Assembly: GCF_000412335.2 (NCBI RefSeq)
Contig: NZ_KE161030.1
Location: 2,976,595-3,040,594 of the forward strand
Direction of reading: 5' to 3'
Origin: Cedecea davisae DSM 4568
GTDB taxonomy: Bacteria; Pseudomonadota; Gammaproteobacteria; Enterobacterales; Enterobacteriaceae
Length of the DNA stretch: 64,000 nucleotides
The notes below the pieces were generated by a model, which had not been told where the DNA came from, did not search any database, and worked only from the letters and a program-made list of their open reading frames with translations. The translations under genes were made by a program, and so were the position numbers. Position 1 is the stretch's first letter. The number at the start of each line of letters is the position of its first letter. Below, piece by piece: positions 1 through 9,988 of the stretch.

Positions 1-134
1 TCATCTGGCGGGTACGACCCGTTTGATTTCGATCAACGCGAAAAGCCCCCGTAAGCGCAAGATGCAGCGGCGGAAATAATAGATATCTTATTATCCCGTA
101 ACGAAACAAATAATCTAACAGGGTCGATGAGTGA

Positions 135-431
135 ATGATGAGTAAGCTGAAATTACTGGTGCTGGCGCTGGGTCTGGCCAGCGGTATGGCAAACGCCGCG
201 CTGCCGCTGTTTAACGGGCACGGTGCGCCGGGCGATGTGCATATCGACAACGGCGGGCCGGTATACCTTAACGATAAAGAGATGGTTTTGAAGAAGGTGA
301 ACGATAACTTCTATGAAGCGCGGGGCCAGGGCGTGATTCTGTCTATCGCTATCATGCCGGACGGGACGGCCTCGGTGAGCTGGAACGGCAAACGCCGGGC
401 GAACGGGATGATTGCGCCAGTTCAAAAATAA
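135..431 (+). CDS. Small secreted protein of unknown function
   Basis: This 98-residue protein has a clear Sec signal peptide: a short basic start, a hydrophobic core, and an ANA-A cleavage site near residue 22. That predicts a mature periplasmic protein of about 76 residues. The mature part is rich in Gly, Asn and Asp, has no Cys, and shows no motif I recognise. Two ATGs lie in tandem (135 and 138); either could be the start, with a CAGGG element about 12 bases upstream. It stands alone, convergent with yehS. Coding status rests on the signal peptide and on codon use like that of its neighbours. I cannot assign a function. Confidence 0.7.
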   Translation: MMSKLKLLVLALGLASGMANAALPLFNGHGAPGDVHIDNGGPVYLNDKEMVLKKVNDNFYEARGQGVILSIAIMPDGTASVSWNGKRRANGMIAPVQK

Positions 432-474
432 CCACGCTTTCAGGCGGGTGAGTTTGCCTCACCCGCTGCACCGT

Positions 475-948
475 TTATTCCGCTTTAGCCGGCTTAACGC
501 GCTGGGTCAGGCCACGCAGGAAGTAGCGCAGGAACTGATCGCCACATTCGCGATAGTTTTTATGATCCGGGTTACGCATCATCGCGGTGATTTCCGGCAT
601 AGAAATGCGGAACTCCTGGGCAGTCAGGATCTCGAGCACGTCGTCGGACTTCAGCTCAAAAGCGATACGCAGTTTTTTCAGGATGATGTTATTGGTCATC
701 CGGCGTTCGATCTTCGGCTCCGGCTTGCTCTCATCTTTGCCGCGTTTGAAATAGATAAGCCCGTTGAGAAAGTTTGCCATGATAAGATCCGGGCAGGCCT
801 TAAAGCCTTCTTCGTCCTCTTTCTTCAGCCACGGAACGATTTGTTCCGCGGGGACGTCGGTGCCGGTCAGGGCAAGGATCTTAACGATTCCATCGTTATT
901 CAGGTTCAGCATATAGCGAACGCTTAGCAATACGTCATTATTCAACAT
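475..948 (-). CDS. yehS: YehS family protein (DUF1456)
   Basis: The protein has 157 residues, against about 156 for E. coli YehS, and matches it throughout, starting MLNNDVLLSVRYML. The family has two tandem DUF1456 repeats; here the first spans about residues 1-65 and the second about 75-145, each with a helical 'R-Y-x-L' or 'LR-IAFEL' segment. It has no signal peptide or membrane segment, so it should be cytoplasmic. Its biochemical role is unknown to me. In E. coli it also lies in the metG neighbourhood, which supports the name. The tail is Lys/Ala-rich. Confidence 0.92.
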   Translation of the reverse strand: MLNNDVLLSVRYMLNLNNDGIVKILALTGTDVPAEQIVPWLKKEDEEGFKACPDLIMANFLNGLIYFKRGKDESKPEPKIERRMTNNIILKKLRIAFELKSDDVLEILTAQEFRISMPEITAMMRNPDHKNYRECGDQFLRYFLRGLTQRVKPAKAE

Positions 949-1119
949 GGGGCAATCTCAGGGTCTAAAAACGGGCAGTATATAGATAAGCGAGCCCATT
1001 GTAATAAAAACCGAGCGTATTTACCCGCCAGAGCCTAAATTAGTGGCTATTTATTGGAAGCCTGATGGCGTAAAGTCAGGCTCAGGCTGATAAACATTTT
1101 CACGCTAAAAGGTAGACAT

Positions 1120-1548
1120 TTGATCCTAAGACTCTGGCAAGAATCCGACCGCCCTTTCTTACGCACCCTTTACCTCCATTCCCGCCGCGAAGCCTGGCCC
1201 TGGCTCGATAGCAGCAGCTGGCACCTCGAAGATTTTGATAGCGTGACTCAGGATGAAAAAATCTGGGTAGCCGAAGATGATGGGCATCGCATCGGCTTTG
1301 CTTCGGTATGGGAGCCGGATAACTTTTTACATAACCTGTTTGTTAGCCCGGACTACCACGGTAAGGGCGCGGGCAAGGCGTTATTGCAGAAAGTACAAAG
1401 TGAATTCACCAGCACCGGCTCGCTGAAATGCCTGGTGAAAAACCAGCATGCCGCCGAGTTTTATCAGCGTAACGGCTGGCATATTGAAGCCACCGGGGAC
1501 AGCCCGGACGGCGAGTATTATTTAATGCATTTTGTGTTGGGCCGCTGA
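1120..1548 (+). CDS. GNAT family N-acetyltransferase
   Basis: This 142-residue cytoplasmic protein has the GNAT fold signatures. The acetyl-CoA pyrophosphate loop (motif A) is GKGAGKALL at about residues 85-93, after the beta-4 strand HNLFVSPDYH. The motif B region is EFYQRNGW at about residues 113-120. The apparent start is TTG at 1120, behind an AAAAGGTAG ribosome-binding site; no ATG lies near the first conserved strand (ILRLWQESD). The acetylated substrate cannot be told from sequence. The gene is convergent with mrp and shares the hairpin at 1552-1580 with it. Confidence 0.85.
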   Translation: MILRLWQESDRPFLRTLYLHSRREAWPWLDSSSWHLEDFDSVTQDEKIWVAEDDGHRIGFASVWEPDNFLHNLFVSPDYHGKGAGKALLQKVQSEFTSTGSLKCLVKNQHAAEFYQRNGWHIEATGDSPDGEYYLMHFVLGR

Positions 1549-1551
1549 TGC

Positions 1552-1580
1552 TAAACCTCCCCCTTAGCGGGAGAGGTTTA
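1552..1580. terminator. Hairpin between convergent GNAT gene and mrp
   Basis: The stem AAACCTC...GAGGTTT extends through C/G-rich bases around a TTAG loop, in the 49-bp gap between two convergent genes. The T tract is short on either strand, so termination efficiency is uncertain. Confidence 0.55.
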
Positions 1581-1597
1581 TAGCGAAGTCCGCCGTA

Positions 1598-2710
1598 TTA
1601 TACCGCTCTGAAAGCGATTTCAGCCGGGATAACTTCCCCATTCCAGTAAAGCTGAGCCGCAACGCTCCCCGCCAGCTCGCGGTAAAGTGTGGTGATATCG
1701 CTTTCCGGGCGGTTAACCACCGTTGGTTTACCGGCGTCCAGGTCTTCACGCAGCGAAATATGCAGCGGCAGCTGACCCAGCAGGGTTGTGTGGTATTGCT
1801 GCGCCAGTTTCTCCGCGCCGCCGGTGCCGAAAATAGGCTCGTGGTGGCCGCAGTTGCTGCAAATGTGGATACTCATGTTCTCGACGATGCCGACCACGGG
1901 CACTTCGACCTTCTCAAACATCACAATGCCTTTGCGGGCGTCGATAAGCGCGATGTCCTGCGGCGTGGTGACCACCATCGCGCCGGTTACCGGGATATTT
2001 TGCGCCAGCGTCAGCTGAATATCGCCTGTGCCGGGCGGCATATCGATAACCAGATAATCCAGGTCCGGCCACAGGGTTTCCTGCAGCATCTGCATTAACG
2101 CTTTGCTCGCCATCGGCCCGCGCCACACCATGGCATTTTCGTCGGTCACCAGGTAGCCAATGGAGTTGGTTGTCAGCCCATGAGCGACAATCGGTGCCAT
2201 ATGTTTGCCGTCCGGCGAGGTTGGGCGCTCGTGCTCCGCGCCCAGCATGTTCGGAATAGACGGGCCATAAATATCGGCATCCAGAATGCCCACTTTCGCC
2301 CCTTCGGCAGCCAGCGCCAGCGCCATATTGACCGCCGTGGTGGACTTACCTACCCCGCCTTTGCCGGAGCTGACGGCGATAATGTTTTTCACGCCGTTCA
2401 CGCCGGGCTGGTTTTTCACCCGCTTAAGGGTGGCAATCTGGTGGGTCAGCTTCCAGTCCACCGCCTTCGCGCCGGTGATGCGCAGCAGATCCGAACTGCA
2501 ACTCTCTTTTAGCGCTTCAAACCCGCTTAACCAGGCAAACGGCATTTGCAGTTCAACGTGCAGCGTGTCGTCCAGCATCGCAACGTGGTGCAGCGCTTTC
2601 AGGGCGGTGAGATTGTGTTTCAGGGTAGGGTGCTGAAAATTTGCCAGGGTCCCGGCGACCATCGCGCGTAGCTGTTCCGGGGACTTGCTGGACGGGGATT
2701 GAGAGTTCAT
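1598..2710 (-). CDS. mrp: Iron-sulfur cluster carrier P-loop ATPase Mrp/ApbC
   Basis: This 370-residue protein matches Mrp (ApbC), a Nbp35/Mrp-type ATPase that carries and transfers Fe-S clusters in the cytoplasm. An N-terminal MIP18-like (DUF59) domain covers about residues 10-85. The deviant Walker A motif GKGGVGKST is at residues 116-124, a switch segment DADIYGPSIP follows, and DMPPGTGD forms the Walker B region. The CxxC pair (CSNC) that binds the bridging cluster at the dimer interface lies near residue 285. The gene is divergent from metG across 162 bp, as in E. coli. The ATG at 2710 is preceded by AAGGAGCCGGG. Confidence 0.97.
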   Translation of the reverse strand: MNSQSPSSKSPEQLRAMVAGTLANFQHPTLKHNLTALKALHHVAMLDDTLHVELQMPFAWLSGFEALKESCSSDLLRITGAKAVDWKLTHQIATLKRVKNQPGVNGVKNIIAVSSGKGGVGKSTTAVNMALALAAEGAKVGILDADIYGPSIPNMLGAEHERPTSPDGKHMAPIVAHGLTTNSIGYLVTDENAMVWRGPMASKALMQMLQETLWPDLDYLVIDMPPGTGDIQLTLAQNIPVTGAMVVTTPQDIALIDARKGIVMFEKVEVPVVGIVENMSIHICSNCGHHEPIFGTGGAEKLAQQYHTTLLGQLPLHISLREDLDAGKPTVVNRPESDITTLYRELAGSVAAQLYWNGEVIPAEIAFRAV

Positions 2711-2872
2711 CCCGGCTCCTTATGTTTTTATCGGACATTGCAGTGTGCTAAGCATACCAGAAAGGCGAACAGCTATTCATATCCGGTTATTGCGGGCTTT
2801 GGGGTTACTAATCAATTGCCAATCCGGTAATATCAAAACCCCTTTTTTAAATCAGAAGATGCAATTCCCACT

Positions 2873-4906
2873 ATGGCTCAAACCGCGAAGAAAATATTGG
2901 TAACGTGCGCCCTGCCGTACGCAAACGGCTCAATCCACCTCGGTCACATGCTGGAGCATATTCAGGCTGATGTCTGGGTCCGTTACCAACGAATGCGCGG
3001 CAACGAGGTCAACTTCATCTGCGCCGATGACGCTCACGGCACGCCTATCATGCTGAAAGCTCAGCAGTTGGGCATTACCCCGGAACAGATGATTGCCGAA
3101 ATGAGCCAGGAGCATCAGACCGATTTTGCCGGCTTCAACATCAGCTATGACAACTATCACTCCACCCACAGCGACGAAAACCGCGAGCTGTCGGAGCTGA
3201 TCTACGGCCGCCTGAAAGAAAACGGTTTTATCAAGAACCGCACCATCTCTCAGCTTTACGATCCGGAAAAAGGCATGTTCCTGCCGGACCGGTTCGTAAA
3301 AGGCACCTGCCCGAAATGCAAAGCGCCGGACCAGTACGGCGATAACTGCGAAGTCTGTGGCTCAACCTACAGCCCAACCGAGCTTATCGACCCTAAATCC
3401 GTGGTCTCCGGGGCAACGCCCGAGATGCGTGACTCCGAGCACTTCTTCTTTGACTTGCCTTCCTTCAGCGAAATGCTGCAAGCGTGGACCCGCAGCGGCG
3501 CGCTGCAGGAGCAGGTTGCGAACAAAATGCAGGAGTGGTTCGAGTCCGGCCTTCAGCAGTGGGACATCTCCCGCGATGCGCCTTACTTCGGCTTTGAAAT
3601 TCCAAACGCGCCGGGTAAATATTTCTACGTCTGGCTGGATGCGCCAATCGGCTACATGGGCTCCTTCAAGAACCTGTGCGACAAGCGCGGCGACACCACC
3701 AGCTTTGAAGAATACTGGAAGAAAGATTCCTCTACCGAGCTGTATCACTTCATCGGCAAAGACATCGTTTACTTCCACAGCCTGTTCTGGCCAGCCATGC
3801 TGGAAGGCAGCAACTTCCGCAAGCCGACCAACCTGTTTGTGCACGGCTATGTGACGGTAAACGGCGCGAAGATGTCCAAATCTCGCGGCACCTTTATCAA
3901 GGCCAGCACCTGGCTTAAGCATTTTGATGCCGACAGCCTGCGCTACTACTACACCGCCAAGCTCTCCTCACGCATCGACGATATCGACCTTAACCTGGAA
4001 GACTTCGTACAGCGCGTGAACAGCGACATCGTGAACAAAGTGGTTAACCTGGCCTCCCGTAACGCTGGCTTTATCGCCAAGCGCTTTGACGGCCAGCTGG
4101 CGGCGGAAATTGCCGATGCCGACCTGTACAAAACCTTTACCGACGCGGCAGCAAGCATCGGTGAAGCGTGGGACAGCCGCGAGTTTGGCCGTGCGGTCCG
4201 CGAAATCATGGCGCTGGCCGATATCGCTAACCGCTATGTAGATGAGCAGGCTCCGTGGGTGGTGGCAAAACAGGAAGGCCGCGATGCCGACCTGCAGGCC
4301 ATCTGCTCCATGGGCATTAACCTGTTCCGCGTGCTGATGACTTACCTGAAGCCGGTGCTGCCAACCCTGACCGAGCGAGCTGAAGCTTTCCTTAACGCCG
4401 AGCTGAGCTGGGACAGCATTCAGGAGCCGCTGCTGAATCACAAAGTGAACAGCTTCAAGGCGCTGTATAACCGTATTGAGATGAAGCAGGTGGAAGCCCT
4501 GGTAGAAGCGTCTAAAGAAGAAGTTAAGGCGCTGTCTGCTCCGGTCACCGGCCCGCTGGCCGACGATCCGATTCAGGAAACCATCACCTTCGACGATTTC
4601 GCCAAAGTCGATATGCGTATTGCGCTGATCGAAAAAGCAGAATTTGTGGAAGGCTCTGACAAGCTGCTGCGCCTGACGCTGGATTTAGGCGGCGAGAAGC
4701 GCAACGTGTTCTCCGGTATTCGCTCCGCATACCCGGACCCGGCGAAGCTGGAAGGCCGTTTAACCGTAATGGTGGCGAACCTTGCGCCGCGTAAAATGCG
4801 CTTTGGTATTTCCGAAGGCATGGTGATGGCCGCAGGCCCTGGCGGGAAAGACATCTTCCTGCTCAGCCCGGACAGCGGTGCTCAGCCTGGTATGGCGGTT
4901 AAATAA
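2873..4906 (+). CDS. metG: Methionyl-tRNA synthetase
   Basis: The 677-residue cytoplasmic enzyme charges tRNA(Met) and initiator tRNA. Visible motifs are the class I HIGH signature as HLGH near residue 22 ([10 protein letters not shown]), the zinc knuckle built from CPKC and CEVC pairs at about 145-161, and KMSKS near residue 332. An anticodon-binding helical domain follows. A C-terminal tRNA-binding/dimerisation (Trbp111-like) domain covers about residues 575-677, with the segment RNVFSGI. This is the long form with the zinc site and the dimerisation domain, as in E. coli (677 residues). Confidence 0.98.
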   Translation: MAQTAKKILVTCALPYANGSIHLGHMLEHIQADVWVRYQRMRGNEVNFICADDAHGTPIMLKAQQLGITPEQMIAEMSQEHQTDFAGFNISYDNYHSTHSDENRELSELIYGRLKENGFIKNRTISQLYDPEKGMFLPDRFVKGTCPKCKAPDQYGDNCEVCGSTYSPTELIDPKSVVSGATPEMRDSEHFFFDLPSFSEMLQAWTRSGALQEQVANKMQEWFESGLQQWDISRDAPYFGFEIPNAPGKYFYVWLDAPIGYMGSFKNLCDKRGDTTSFEEYWKKDSSTELYHFIGKDIVYFHSLFWPAMLEGSNFRKPTNLFVHGYVTVNGAKMSKSRGTFIKASTWLKHFDADSLRYYYTAKLSSRIDDIDLNLEDFVQRVNSDIVNKVVNLASRNAGFIAKRFDGQLAAEIADADLYKTFTDAAASIGEAWDSREFGRAVREIMALADIANRYVDEQAPWVVAKQEGRDADLQAICSMGINLFRVLMTYLKPVLPTLTERAEAFLNAELSWDSIQEPLLNHKVNSFKALYNRIEMKQVEALVEASKEEVKALSAPVTGPLADDPIQETITFDDFAKVDMRIALIEKAEFVEGSDKLLRLTLDLGGEKRNVFSGIRSAYPDPAKLEGRLTVMVANLAPRKMRFGISEGMVMAAGPGGKDIFLLSPDSGAQPGMAVK

Positions 4907-4907
4907 A

Positions 4908-4940
4908 AACAAAACCCCGGATATCCGGGGTTTTTCTTTT
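4908..4940. terminator. Bidirectional terminator between metG and mdfA
   Basis: The hairpin AACCCCGGATATCCGGGGTT is followed by TTTCTTTT on the plus strand and by a T-rich stretch on the minus strand. It sits between the convergent metG and mdfA ends and can serve both. Confidence 0.9.
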
Positions 4941-4941
4941 G

Positions 4942-6174
4942 TCAGGCGTCTCTGGCCTGCCCTACCGTTTTGTCCTTCAGGAACAAGAACATCAGCCCCA
5001 GCCACACTAACCCACCCAGCAAGTTAAACAGGCTGAACAGCCCGTTGCCGCCAAATTGATAAGCGTGCTTGCTCAGCTCAATACCCACGGTAAAGATCAG
5101 CATTTGCAGCATCCCCATCGCCGCAGACACCGTGCCTTTACTCATGTCGCTGGCGAACAGCGTCAGGCGGACCAGGCCGGCGTTTGCAAGGCCAATCCCG
5201 AATGCATACAGGCTCAGACCGGCGGTCATCCACAAATAAGCGTGGGATGAAACCACCGTCGCCACGGCGGCCACAATCAGACCAGGCACAATCCACCAGC
5301 CGCCCATAATAATCAGGCTGCGGACGCTGCGGCGTGCGGTCAGTTTTGCCAGCACCAGGTTACCGAGGATCAGTGCGCCAAAAATCGGCACCTGCAACAG
5401 GCCATATTCGTAGCTGCTGAGGTTTTCGCCGCTAATGATGATAACCGGCGACTGGGCAATCCACGCCAGCAGCGGCAGGCTTACGAAGCCGGTAGCCAGC
5501 GCGCCCGCCACAAAGCGGACGTTCTTCAGCACCAGCTTGTAATCACGGCCAAGCTCGGGCAAAGAGAGCTTTTCGCCGAGGCGGGTCGCAGTTTCAGGCA
5601 TCGCTTTGTGCAGGCCAAAGAAGGAAACAGCGGCCAGCACGGCAAACAGCACAAACATCGTTTCCCACGGCGCAACGTGGATCCAGGCAGCCCCTACCAG
5701 CGGGCCGAGCAGCGGCGCTATCAGCGCTACGTTTGCCATCAGGGCGGTGATTTTAATGCACACCGCCTCTTCAAACGATTCCTGAATTGCGGCGTACCCC
5801 ACCGCGCCAATAAAGCAAAGGCTGATGCCCTGCAGGAAGCGCAGGAAAGTAAATTGCTCAATATTTTGTGCCAGCAGCGTCGCCAGGCAGGTGACGATAA
5901 ACCACACCACGCCGGTCAGCATTACCGGACGGCGGCCGATACGGTCGGACAGCGGCCCCAGCAACCATTGCAGGAACATGCCGCCCGCCAGATAGGCGGT
6001 CATCGAGGTCGGCACCCATTCAATACCGGCCTGGTATTGATCCACCACGGCCAGCATTCCCGGCTGGATCATATCGTTGGCGATATAAGTTGAGAATTCG
6101 TAGAGCACCAGGCAGAGCGGAAACAGCAACGCCTGACGGCCTAACGATTTGTTAGCTATCGTATTATTTTGCAT
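4942..6174 (-). CDS. mdfA: Multidrug efflux MFS transporter MdfA (Cmr)
   Basis: This is a 12-helix major facilitator drug/proton antiporter of the inner membrane that expels chloramphenicol and other neutral or cationic drugs. I chose the start at 6174 ([17 protein letters not shown]), which gives 410 residues, the E. coli MdfA length; the frame stays open upstream without similarity. The helix-1 acidic residue needed for cation transport is present in [16 protein letters not shown], and the loop 2-3 signature in [14 protein letters not shown]. It is convergent with metG, a neighbour it does not have in E. coli, and divergent from the PAP2 pair. Confidence 0.96.
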   Translation of the reverse strand: MQNNTIANKSLGRQALLFPLCLVLYEFSTYIANDMIQPGMLAVVDQYQAGIEWVPTSMTAYLAGGMFLQWLLGPLSDRIGRRPVMLTGVVWFIVTCLATLLAQNIEQFTFLRFLQGISLCFIGAVGYAAIQESFEEAVCIKITALMANVALIAPLLGPLVGAAWIHVAPWETMFVLFAVLAAVSFFGLHKAMPETATRLGEKLSLPELGRDYKLVLKNVRFVAGALATGFVSLPLLAWIAQSPVIIISGENLSSYEYGLLQVPIFGALILGNLVLAKLTARRSVRSLIIMGGWWIVPGLIVAAVATVVSSHAYLWMTAGLSLYAFGIGLANAGLVRLTLFASDMSKGTVSAAMGMLQMLIFTVGIELSKHAYQFGGNGLFSLFNLLGGLVWLGLMFLFLKDKTVGQARDA

Positions 6175-6367
6175 TAGGAACTCAGAAGATAAAAAAACGC
6201 GCAGAGTGTATTCAATTGCCCGCGCGGATAACAGTTTGTTGCAGATGAAAAGCACGGGTTGTAAAAGCGCGCATATGATAACCCAATTGTATTAAGGATT
6301 TCTTAATCTGTGATGAATATTCTCTCCTCATCATTTTCCTACCCGCGCAGCACTCGCCGTTTACATA

Positions 6368-7090
6368 ATGCAAAGTTTTCCTAAACCAACGGTAAATAAG
6401 ACAAAACTGCTTTACCGACTGCCGCCACGCTTCTATCTTTTCCAGCTTTTCATCCTGATAATGCTGGCTATCATTTTTAGCTGGCTTGCCAGAGATGAAG
6501 GGCTGGATCGCTGGATAACCGGGTACTGGTTTGATGCCGCCACCCGGCAGTTCCCGCTACAGAACAACCGGCTGCTGGATTTGCTGAACCACCGCCTGTT
6601 AAAGGATTTGGTGATAGTCGGGGGAGCGCTGTCCCTGATGTGGGGCCTCTGGCGCCGCCAGCCACGGCTGGTGGTCGTGGCGCTCTTAATCGGCCTCGGG
6701 GCGTTAACCGTCGGCATCCTGAAGGATTTTAGCCACCACTCCTGCCCGTGGAGCCTGGCCGAATACGGCGGTAATGCCGTTTCTTATCCGCTGTTTGGCG
6801 CCGTTCCGGCAGGCAGCGGGCCGGGGAGATGTTTTCCCGGCGGCCACGCGTCCAGCGGCTTCGGGGTGATGGCATTGTTCTTTTTGTTTTATCGCGAACG
6901 CCCGCGCCTGGCGTGGTTTTGCCTGTTTGCCAGTGTCTTTCTCGGCATAATGATGGGCTACGGCCAGGTGATGCGCGGCGCGCACTTTTTCAGCCACAAC
7001 CTGTGGGCGGGTTGGTGGGTATGGTTAACCCAGGTGGCGATTTATGGCCTGCTGTCCACCTGGCTTGTAAAGGAACAGGAAACGTTATGA
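6368..7090 (+). CDS. PAP2-family membrane phosphatase
   Basis: This 240-residue protein has about five or six membrane segments and belongs to the PAP2 (type 2 phosphatidate phosphatase) superfamily. The three phosphatase motifs are KDFSHHSCPW (C1, about residue 119), CFPGGHAS (C2, about 155) and QVMRGAHFFSHNLW (C3, about 200). C3 departs from the textbook R-x5-H-x3-D form: Gln stands where Arg is usual and His where Asp is usual, which fits a recognisable GAHFxSHxLW subgroup. The substrate is probably a lipid pyrophosphate or lipid A phosphate (inference). It overlaps ybjG by ATGA, so the two are translationally coupled. E. coli lacks this gene beside ybjG. Confidence 0.88.
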   Translation: MQSFPKPTVNKTKLLYRLPPRFYLFQLFILIMLAIIFSWLARDEGLDRWITGYWFDAATRQFPLQNNRLLDLLNHRLLKDLVIVGGALSLMWGLWRRQPRLVVVALLIGLGALTVGILKDFSHHSCPWSLAEYGGNAVSYPLFGAVPAGSGPGRCFPGGHASSGFGVMALFFLFYRERPRLAWFCLFASVFLGIMMGYGQVMRGAHFFSHNLWAGWWVWLTQVAIYGLLSTWLVKEQETL

Positions 7091-7695
7091 TGGAAAGTCT
7101 CAACCAGAATCTGTTTTTGCTGATTAACGCCACTCCGGCCTCTCCGGAATGGATAATCAAGCTGGCTATTTTCTTCGCCAAAGACCTGATAAGCATCGTC
7201 CCGCTGCTGATAGCCATTCTCTGGCTTTGGGGGCAGCGTAAGCAAATGACCGCCCAGCGCCAGGTGGTTATCAAGACGGCGATGGCGCTGATTATCAGCG
7301 TGATCCTCTCGTGGGTCATTGGGCAACTGTTCCCGCACGATCGCCCGTTTGTTACCGGGCTGGGCTATAACTTCCTGCATCATGCGCCGGACGACTCCTT
7401 CCCGAGCGACCACGGCACGGTGATTTTCACCTTCGCGCTGGCCTTCCTGTGCTGGCACCGCGTCTGGTCCGGTATTTTGCTGTTTGTTATCGGCTGCGCG
7501 ATTGCATGGTCCCGCGTGTATCTCGGCGTCCACTGGCCGCTGGATATGCTGGGCGGCCTGCTGGTCGGCATGAGCGCCTGCCTGCTGTCGCAGCTGGTCT
7601 GGAACCTGCGCGGGCCGCAAATCCACCGACGCCTGCACCTGATCTACCGTTTTTGCTTTGCGCTGCCTATCCGTAAAGGTTGGGTGCGTGACTAA
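7087..7695 (+). CDS. ybjG: Undecaprenyl-diphosphatase YbjG (BcrC type)
   Basis: The inner-membrane PAP2 enzyme dephosphorylates undecaprenyl pyrophosphate to recycle the peptidoglycan lipid carrier. It has 202 residues from the ATG at 7087 (MMESLNQNLF), matching E. coli YbjG (MLENLNLSLF). A longer frame starting at 6829 is only an extension inside the preceding gene. Motifs are FPHDRPF (C1, with the preceding region lacking the classical Lys), FPSDHGT (C2) and SRVYLGVHWPLD (C3). The C-terminus FALPIRKGWVRD is identical to the K-12 protein as I recall it. The start overlaps the upstream stop by four bases. Confidence 0.96.
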   Translation: MMESLNQNLFLLINATPASPEWIIKLAIFFAKDLISIVPLLIAILWLWGQRKQMTAQRQVVIKTAMALIISVILSWVIGQLFPHDRPFVTGLGYNFLHHAPDDSFPSDHGTVIFTFALAFLCWHRVWSGILLFVIGCAIAWSRVYLGVHWPLDMLGGLLVGMSACLLSQLVWNLRGPQIHRRLHLIYRFCFALPIRKGWVRD

Positions 7696-7725
7696 GCCTC
7701 TTGCGGCAGGTAAAATACGTTAACT

Positions 7726-7753
7726 AAAGCCCTGCCTTAGCGGGGCTTTTTAA
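7726..7753 (+). terminator. Rho-independent terminator after ybjG
   Basis: The hairpin AAAGCCCTGCC-TTA-GCGGGGCTTT ends in TTTTTAA. It lies between the ybjG stop and the deoR start. Confidence 0.85.
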
Positions 7754-7768
7754 TGTTCAGAGGCCGCT

Positions 7769-8533
7769 ATGGAAACCCGCCGTGACGAGCGCATTAACCG
7801 CCTGGTACAGGCGCTAAAGCGCAGCGATAAAATGCATCTTAAAGAAGCGGCACAGCTGCTTGGTGTGTCGGAAATGACCATCCGCCGCGACCTGAACAGC
7901 GAGCCGGGCCAGGTCGTGCTGCTTGGCGGCTATGTGGTGCTTGAGCCAAGAAGCGCGGGTGCCAGCCATTACCTGTTAAGCGACCAGAAAACACGCCAGA
8001 TTGATGAGAAACGCCACGCCGCGCAGCTTGCTGCCCGCCACGTTGTTGCTCACCAGACGGTGTTCTTCGACTGCGGCACCACCACGCCCTATATCATCGA
8101 TGCGCTGGACGACGAGCTGGTCTTCACCGGCGTTTGTTACTCGCTGAACACTTTTCTAGCCTTGCAGGACAAACCTAACTGCCGGGTGATTTTAAGCGGC
8201 GGTGAGTTTCACGCCAGTAATGCGATTTTTAAGCCGATAAACTTTCAGGAATGCCTCGGCAATATCTGCCCGGATATCGCGTTTCTTTCCGCGGCAGGGG
8301 TTCACCTTCGCCACGGCGCGACCTGTTTTAATCTCGATGAATTACCGGTTAAACACTGGGCGCTGAGCATGGCTCAGCAGAGCATTCTGGTGGTGGATGA
8401 TACCAAGTTTGGCAAGGTGCGCGCCGCCTGCATGGGACCGCTGACGGCGTTTGATACAATAATCAGCAATCAGCCTCCCGCCGCAGAGTTTGTGGACTAC
8501 GCCGCGGCGGAAAGCATTACTCTGGAGTGGTAA
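7769..8533 (+). CDS. deoR: Deoxyribose operon repressor DeoR
   Basis: The 254-residue regulator is the founder of the DeoR family and represses nucleoside catabolic genes, with deoxyribose-5-phosphate as inducer. An N-terminal helix-turn-helix (LKEAAQLLGVSEMTIRRDL, residues 25-43) is followed by a phosphosugar-sensing DeoRC domain with FDCGTTT (about 98-104) and the late VVDDTKFGKV segment. It lies between ybjG and dacC exactly as in E. coli. The deo operon itself is outside the window. Confidence 0.96.
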   Translation: METRRDERINRLVQALKRSDKMHLKEAAQLLGVSEMTIRRDLNSEPGQVVLLGGYVVLEPRSAGASHYLLSDQKTRQIDEKRHAAQLAARHVVAHQTVFFDCGTTTPYIIDALDDELVFTGVCYSLNTFLALQDKPNCRVILSGGEFHASNAIFKPINFQECLGNICPDIAFLSAAGVHLRHGATCFNLDELPVKHWALSMAQQSILVVDDTKFGKVRAACMGPLTAFDTIISNQPPAAEFVDYAAAESITLEW

Positions 8534-8536
8534 GCC

Positions 8537-9742
8537 TTACGAGAACCAGCTGCCGAACCAGCTGTGGAATTTCATCAGCACAAAGTCCCACATGCGGCTG
8601 AAGAAGCCGCCCTCTTCTACCGGCTGCATCACCATCAGCGGGCGCTGCTCGATAGATTTGCCGTTCAGCTGGAAGTCGATAGTGCCGACAACCTGCCCCT
8701 GCTTCAGCGGAGCGGTAAGCTGCGGCTGATTCAGCGTAAAGCTGGCTTTCAGGTTTTTAAGCTGGCCGCGAGGAATAGTGACCGAGCCGCCCTCGCCCGC
8801 ACCAAGATTCACTTCGCTCTTATCACCGAACCACACGCGCTGGGTCACAAAAGTGGCATCCGGCTTAATCGGGGTTACGGTTTCATAGAAGCGGAAGCCC
8901 CACGTCAGCAGCTTTTCGCTTTCGTTAAAGCGGATGCGGTCGGTTTTAGCCCCGAGCACCACGGAGATAAGGCGCATATCCCCGGAAGTTGCAGAGGCGA
9001 CCAGGTTGTAGCCCGCCCCTTCGGTGGTGCCGGTTTTCATGCCGTCCACGTTCAGGTTAGAGCTCCACAGCAGGCGGTTGCGGTTCGGCTGCTTGATGTT
9101 ATTAAAGGTGAACTCTTTCTCTTTATGTACCGCATATTCGTCCGGCACATCATGAATCAGCGCCTGCCCAAGCAGCGCCATGTCGCGCGCGGTGCTGAAC
9201 TGGCCAGGCGCATCGAGGCCGTGCACGGTTTTGAAGGTGGTATTGGTGAGCTTCAGCTTTTGCGCGTAGTTGTTCATCAGGCTGACGAACGAGTCCTGGC
9301 TACCCGCCACGTAATCGGCAATGGCGATGCTGGCATCGTTGCCGGACTGAATAATCACGCCTTTGTTTAAATCCTCAACCGAGACTTTATCGCCCGGCTT
9401 CAGGAACATCAGCGACGAGCCGCGCAGCACCGGGTTGCCGGTAGCCCAGGCATCTTTGCCGATGGTCACCATATCCGTGAGGTGAATTTTGCCGGCCTTG
9501 AGCGCCTGTCCCACCACGTAGCTGGTCATCAGTTTGGTCAGGCTTGCCGGATCCAGCTGCGAGTCAGCATTCCCTTCGGCCAGCACTTTCCCGCTGGCGT
9601 AGTCCATCAAAATCCAGGCTTTGGCGTCTACCTGGGGAGCATCTGCGGTCTGCTCAGCGCTCAGCGCAGGAGCCGCCACCAACAGCAGGGTCGTTCCCGC
9701 CGCTAAAGCACGTAACGTTGCAGGCATTTGCAAGCTCTTCAT
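8537..9742 (-). CDS. dacC: D-alanyl-D-alanine carboxypeptidase DacC (PBP6)
   Basis: PBP6 removes the terminal D-Ala from peptidoglycan pentapeptides on the periplasmic face of the inner membrane. The 401-residue form starts at 9742 ([10 protein letters not shown]) behind AGGTGG; the frame runs 26 codons further upstream without similarity. The signal peptide ends near APALSA-EQ. The serine peptidase S11 triads are SLTK (about 66-69), SGN (about 132-134) and KTG (about 235-237). The C-terminal amphipathic membrane anchor is the last ~20 residues, ending SWFGSWFS. It is convergent with deoR, three bases apart. Confidence 0.97.
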   Translation of the reverse strand: MKSLQMPATLRALAAGTTLLLVAAPALSAEQTADAPQVDAKAWILMDYASGKVLAEGNADSQLDPASLTKLMTSYVVGQALKAGKIHLTDMVTIGKDAWATGNPVLRGSSLMFLKPGDKVSVEDLNKGVIIQSGNDASIAIADYVAGSQDSFVSLMNNYAQKLKLTNTTFKTVHGLDAPGQFSTARDMALLGQALIHDVPDEYAVHKEKEFTFNNIKQPNRNRLLWSSNLNVDGMKTGTTEGAGYNLVASATSGDMRLISVVLGAKTDRIRFNESEKLLTWGFRFYETVTPIKPDATFVTQRVWFGDKSEVNLGAGEGGSVTIPRGQLKNLKASFTLNQPQLTAPLKQGQVVGTIDFQLNGKSIEQRPLMVMQPVEEGGFFSRMWDFVLMKFHSWFGSWFS

Positions 9743-9988
9743 AAAACCACCTGAGTATCCATTCTTAAAAATCACGGCGCGCGCCGCCACCCATATGTCA
9801 GGATGTGAGTAATAACGCACGAATCCACTTAAAGAAACATAGAGTTGGTAAAGTTTGTTAAGTTTATTCGATATCTGGCCGACTTGCCGCCGTTGCGCTT
9901 ATTTTTTTAGCTTTGGTTGAGTTGTTGTGGTGTTTTCGTCATCAAGCTGCGCGATACTCAACCTCCACCAGCAAAAAAAGGAACCATC

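Noticed and set aside
6829-7086. N-terminal extension of ybjG by 86 codons
   Set aside because: It runs inside the preceding PAP2 gene in another frame. The E. coli-like start is the ATG at 7087, and the extension has no hydrophobic or conserved character.
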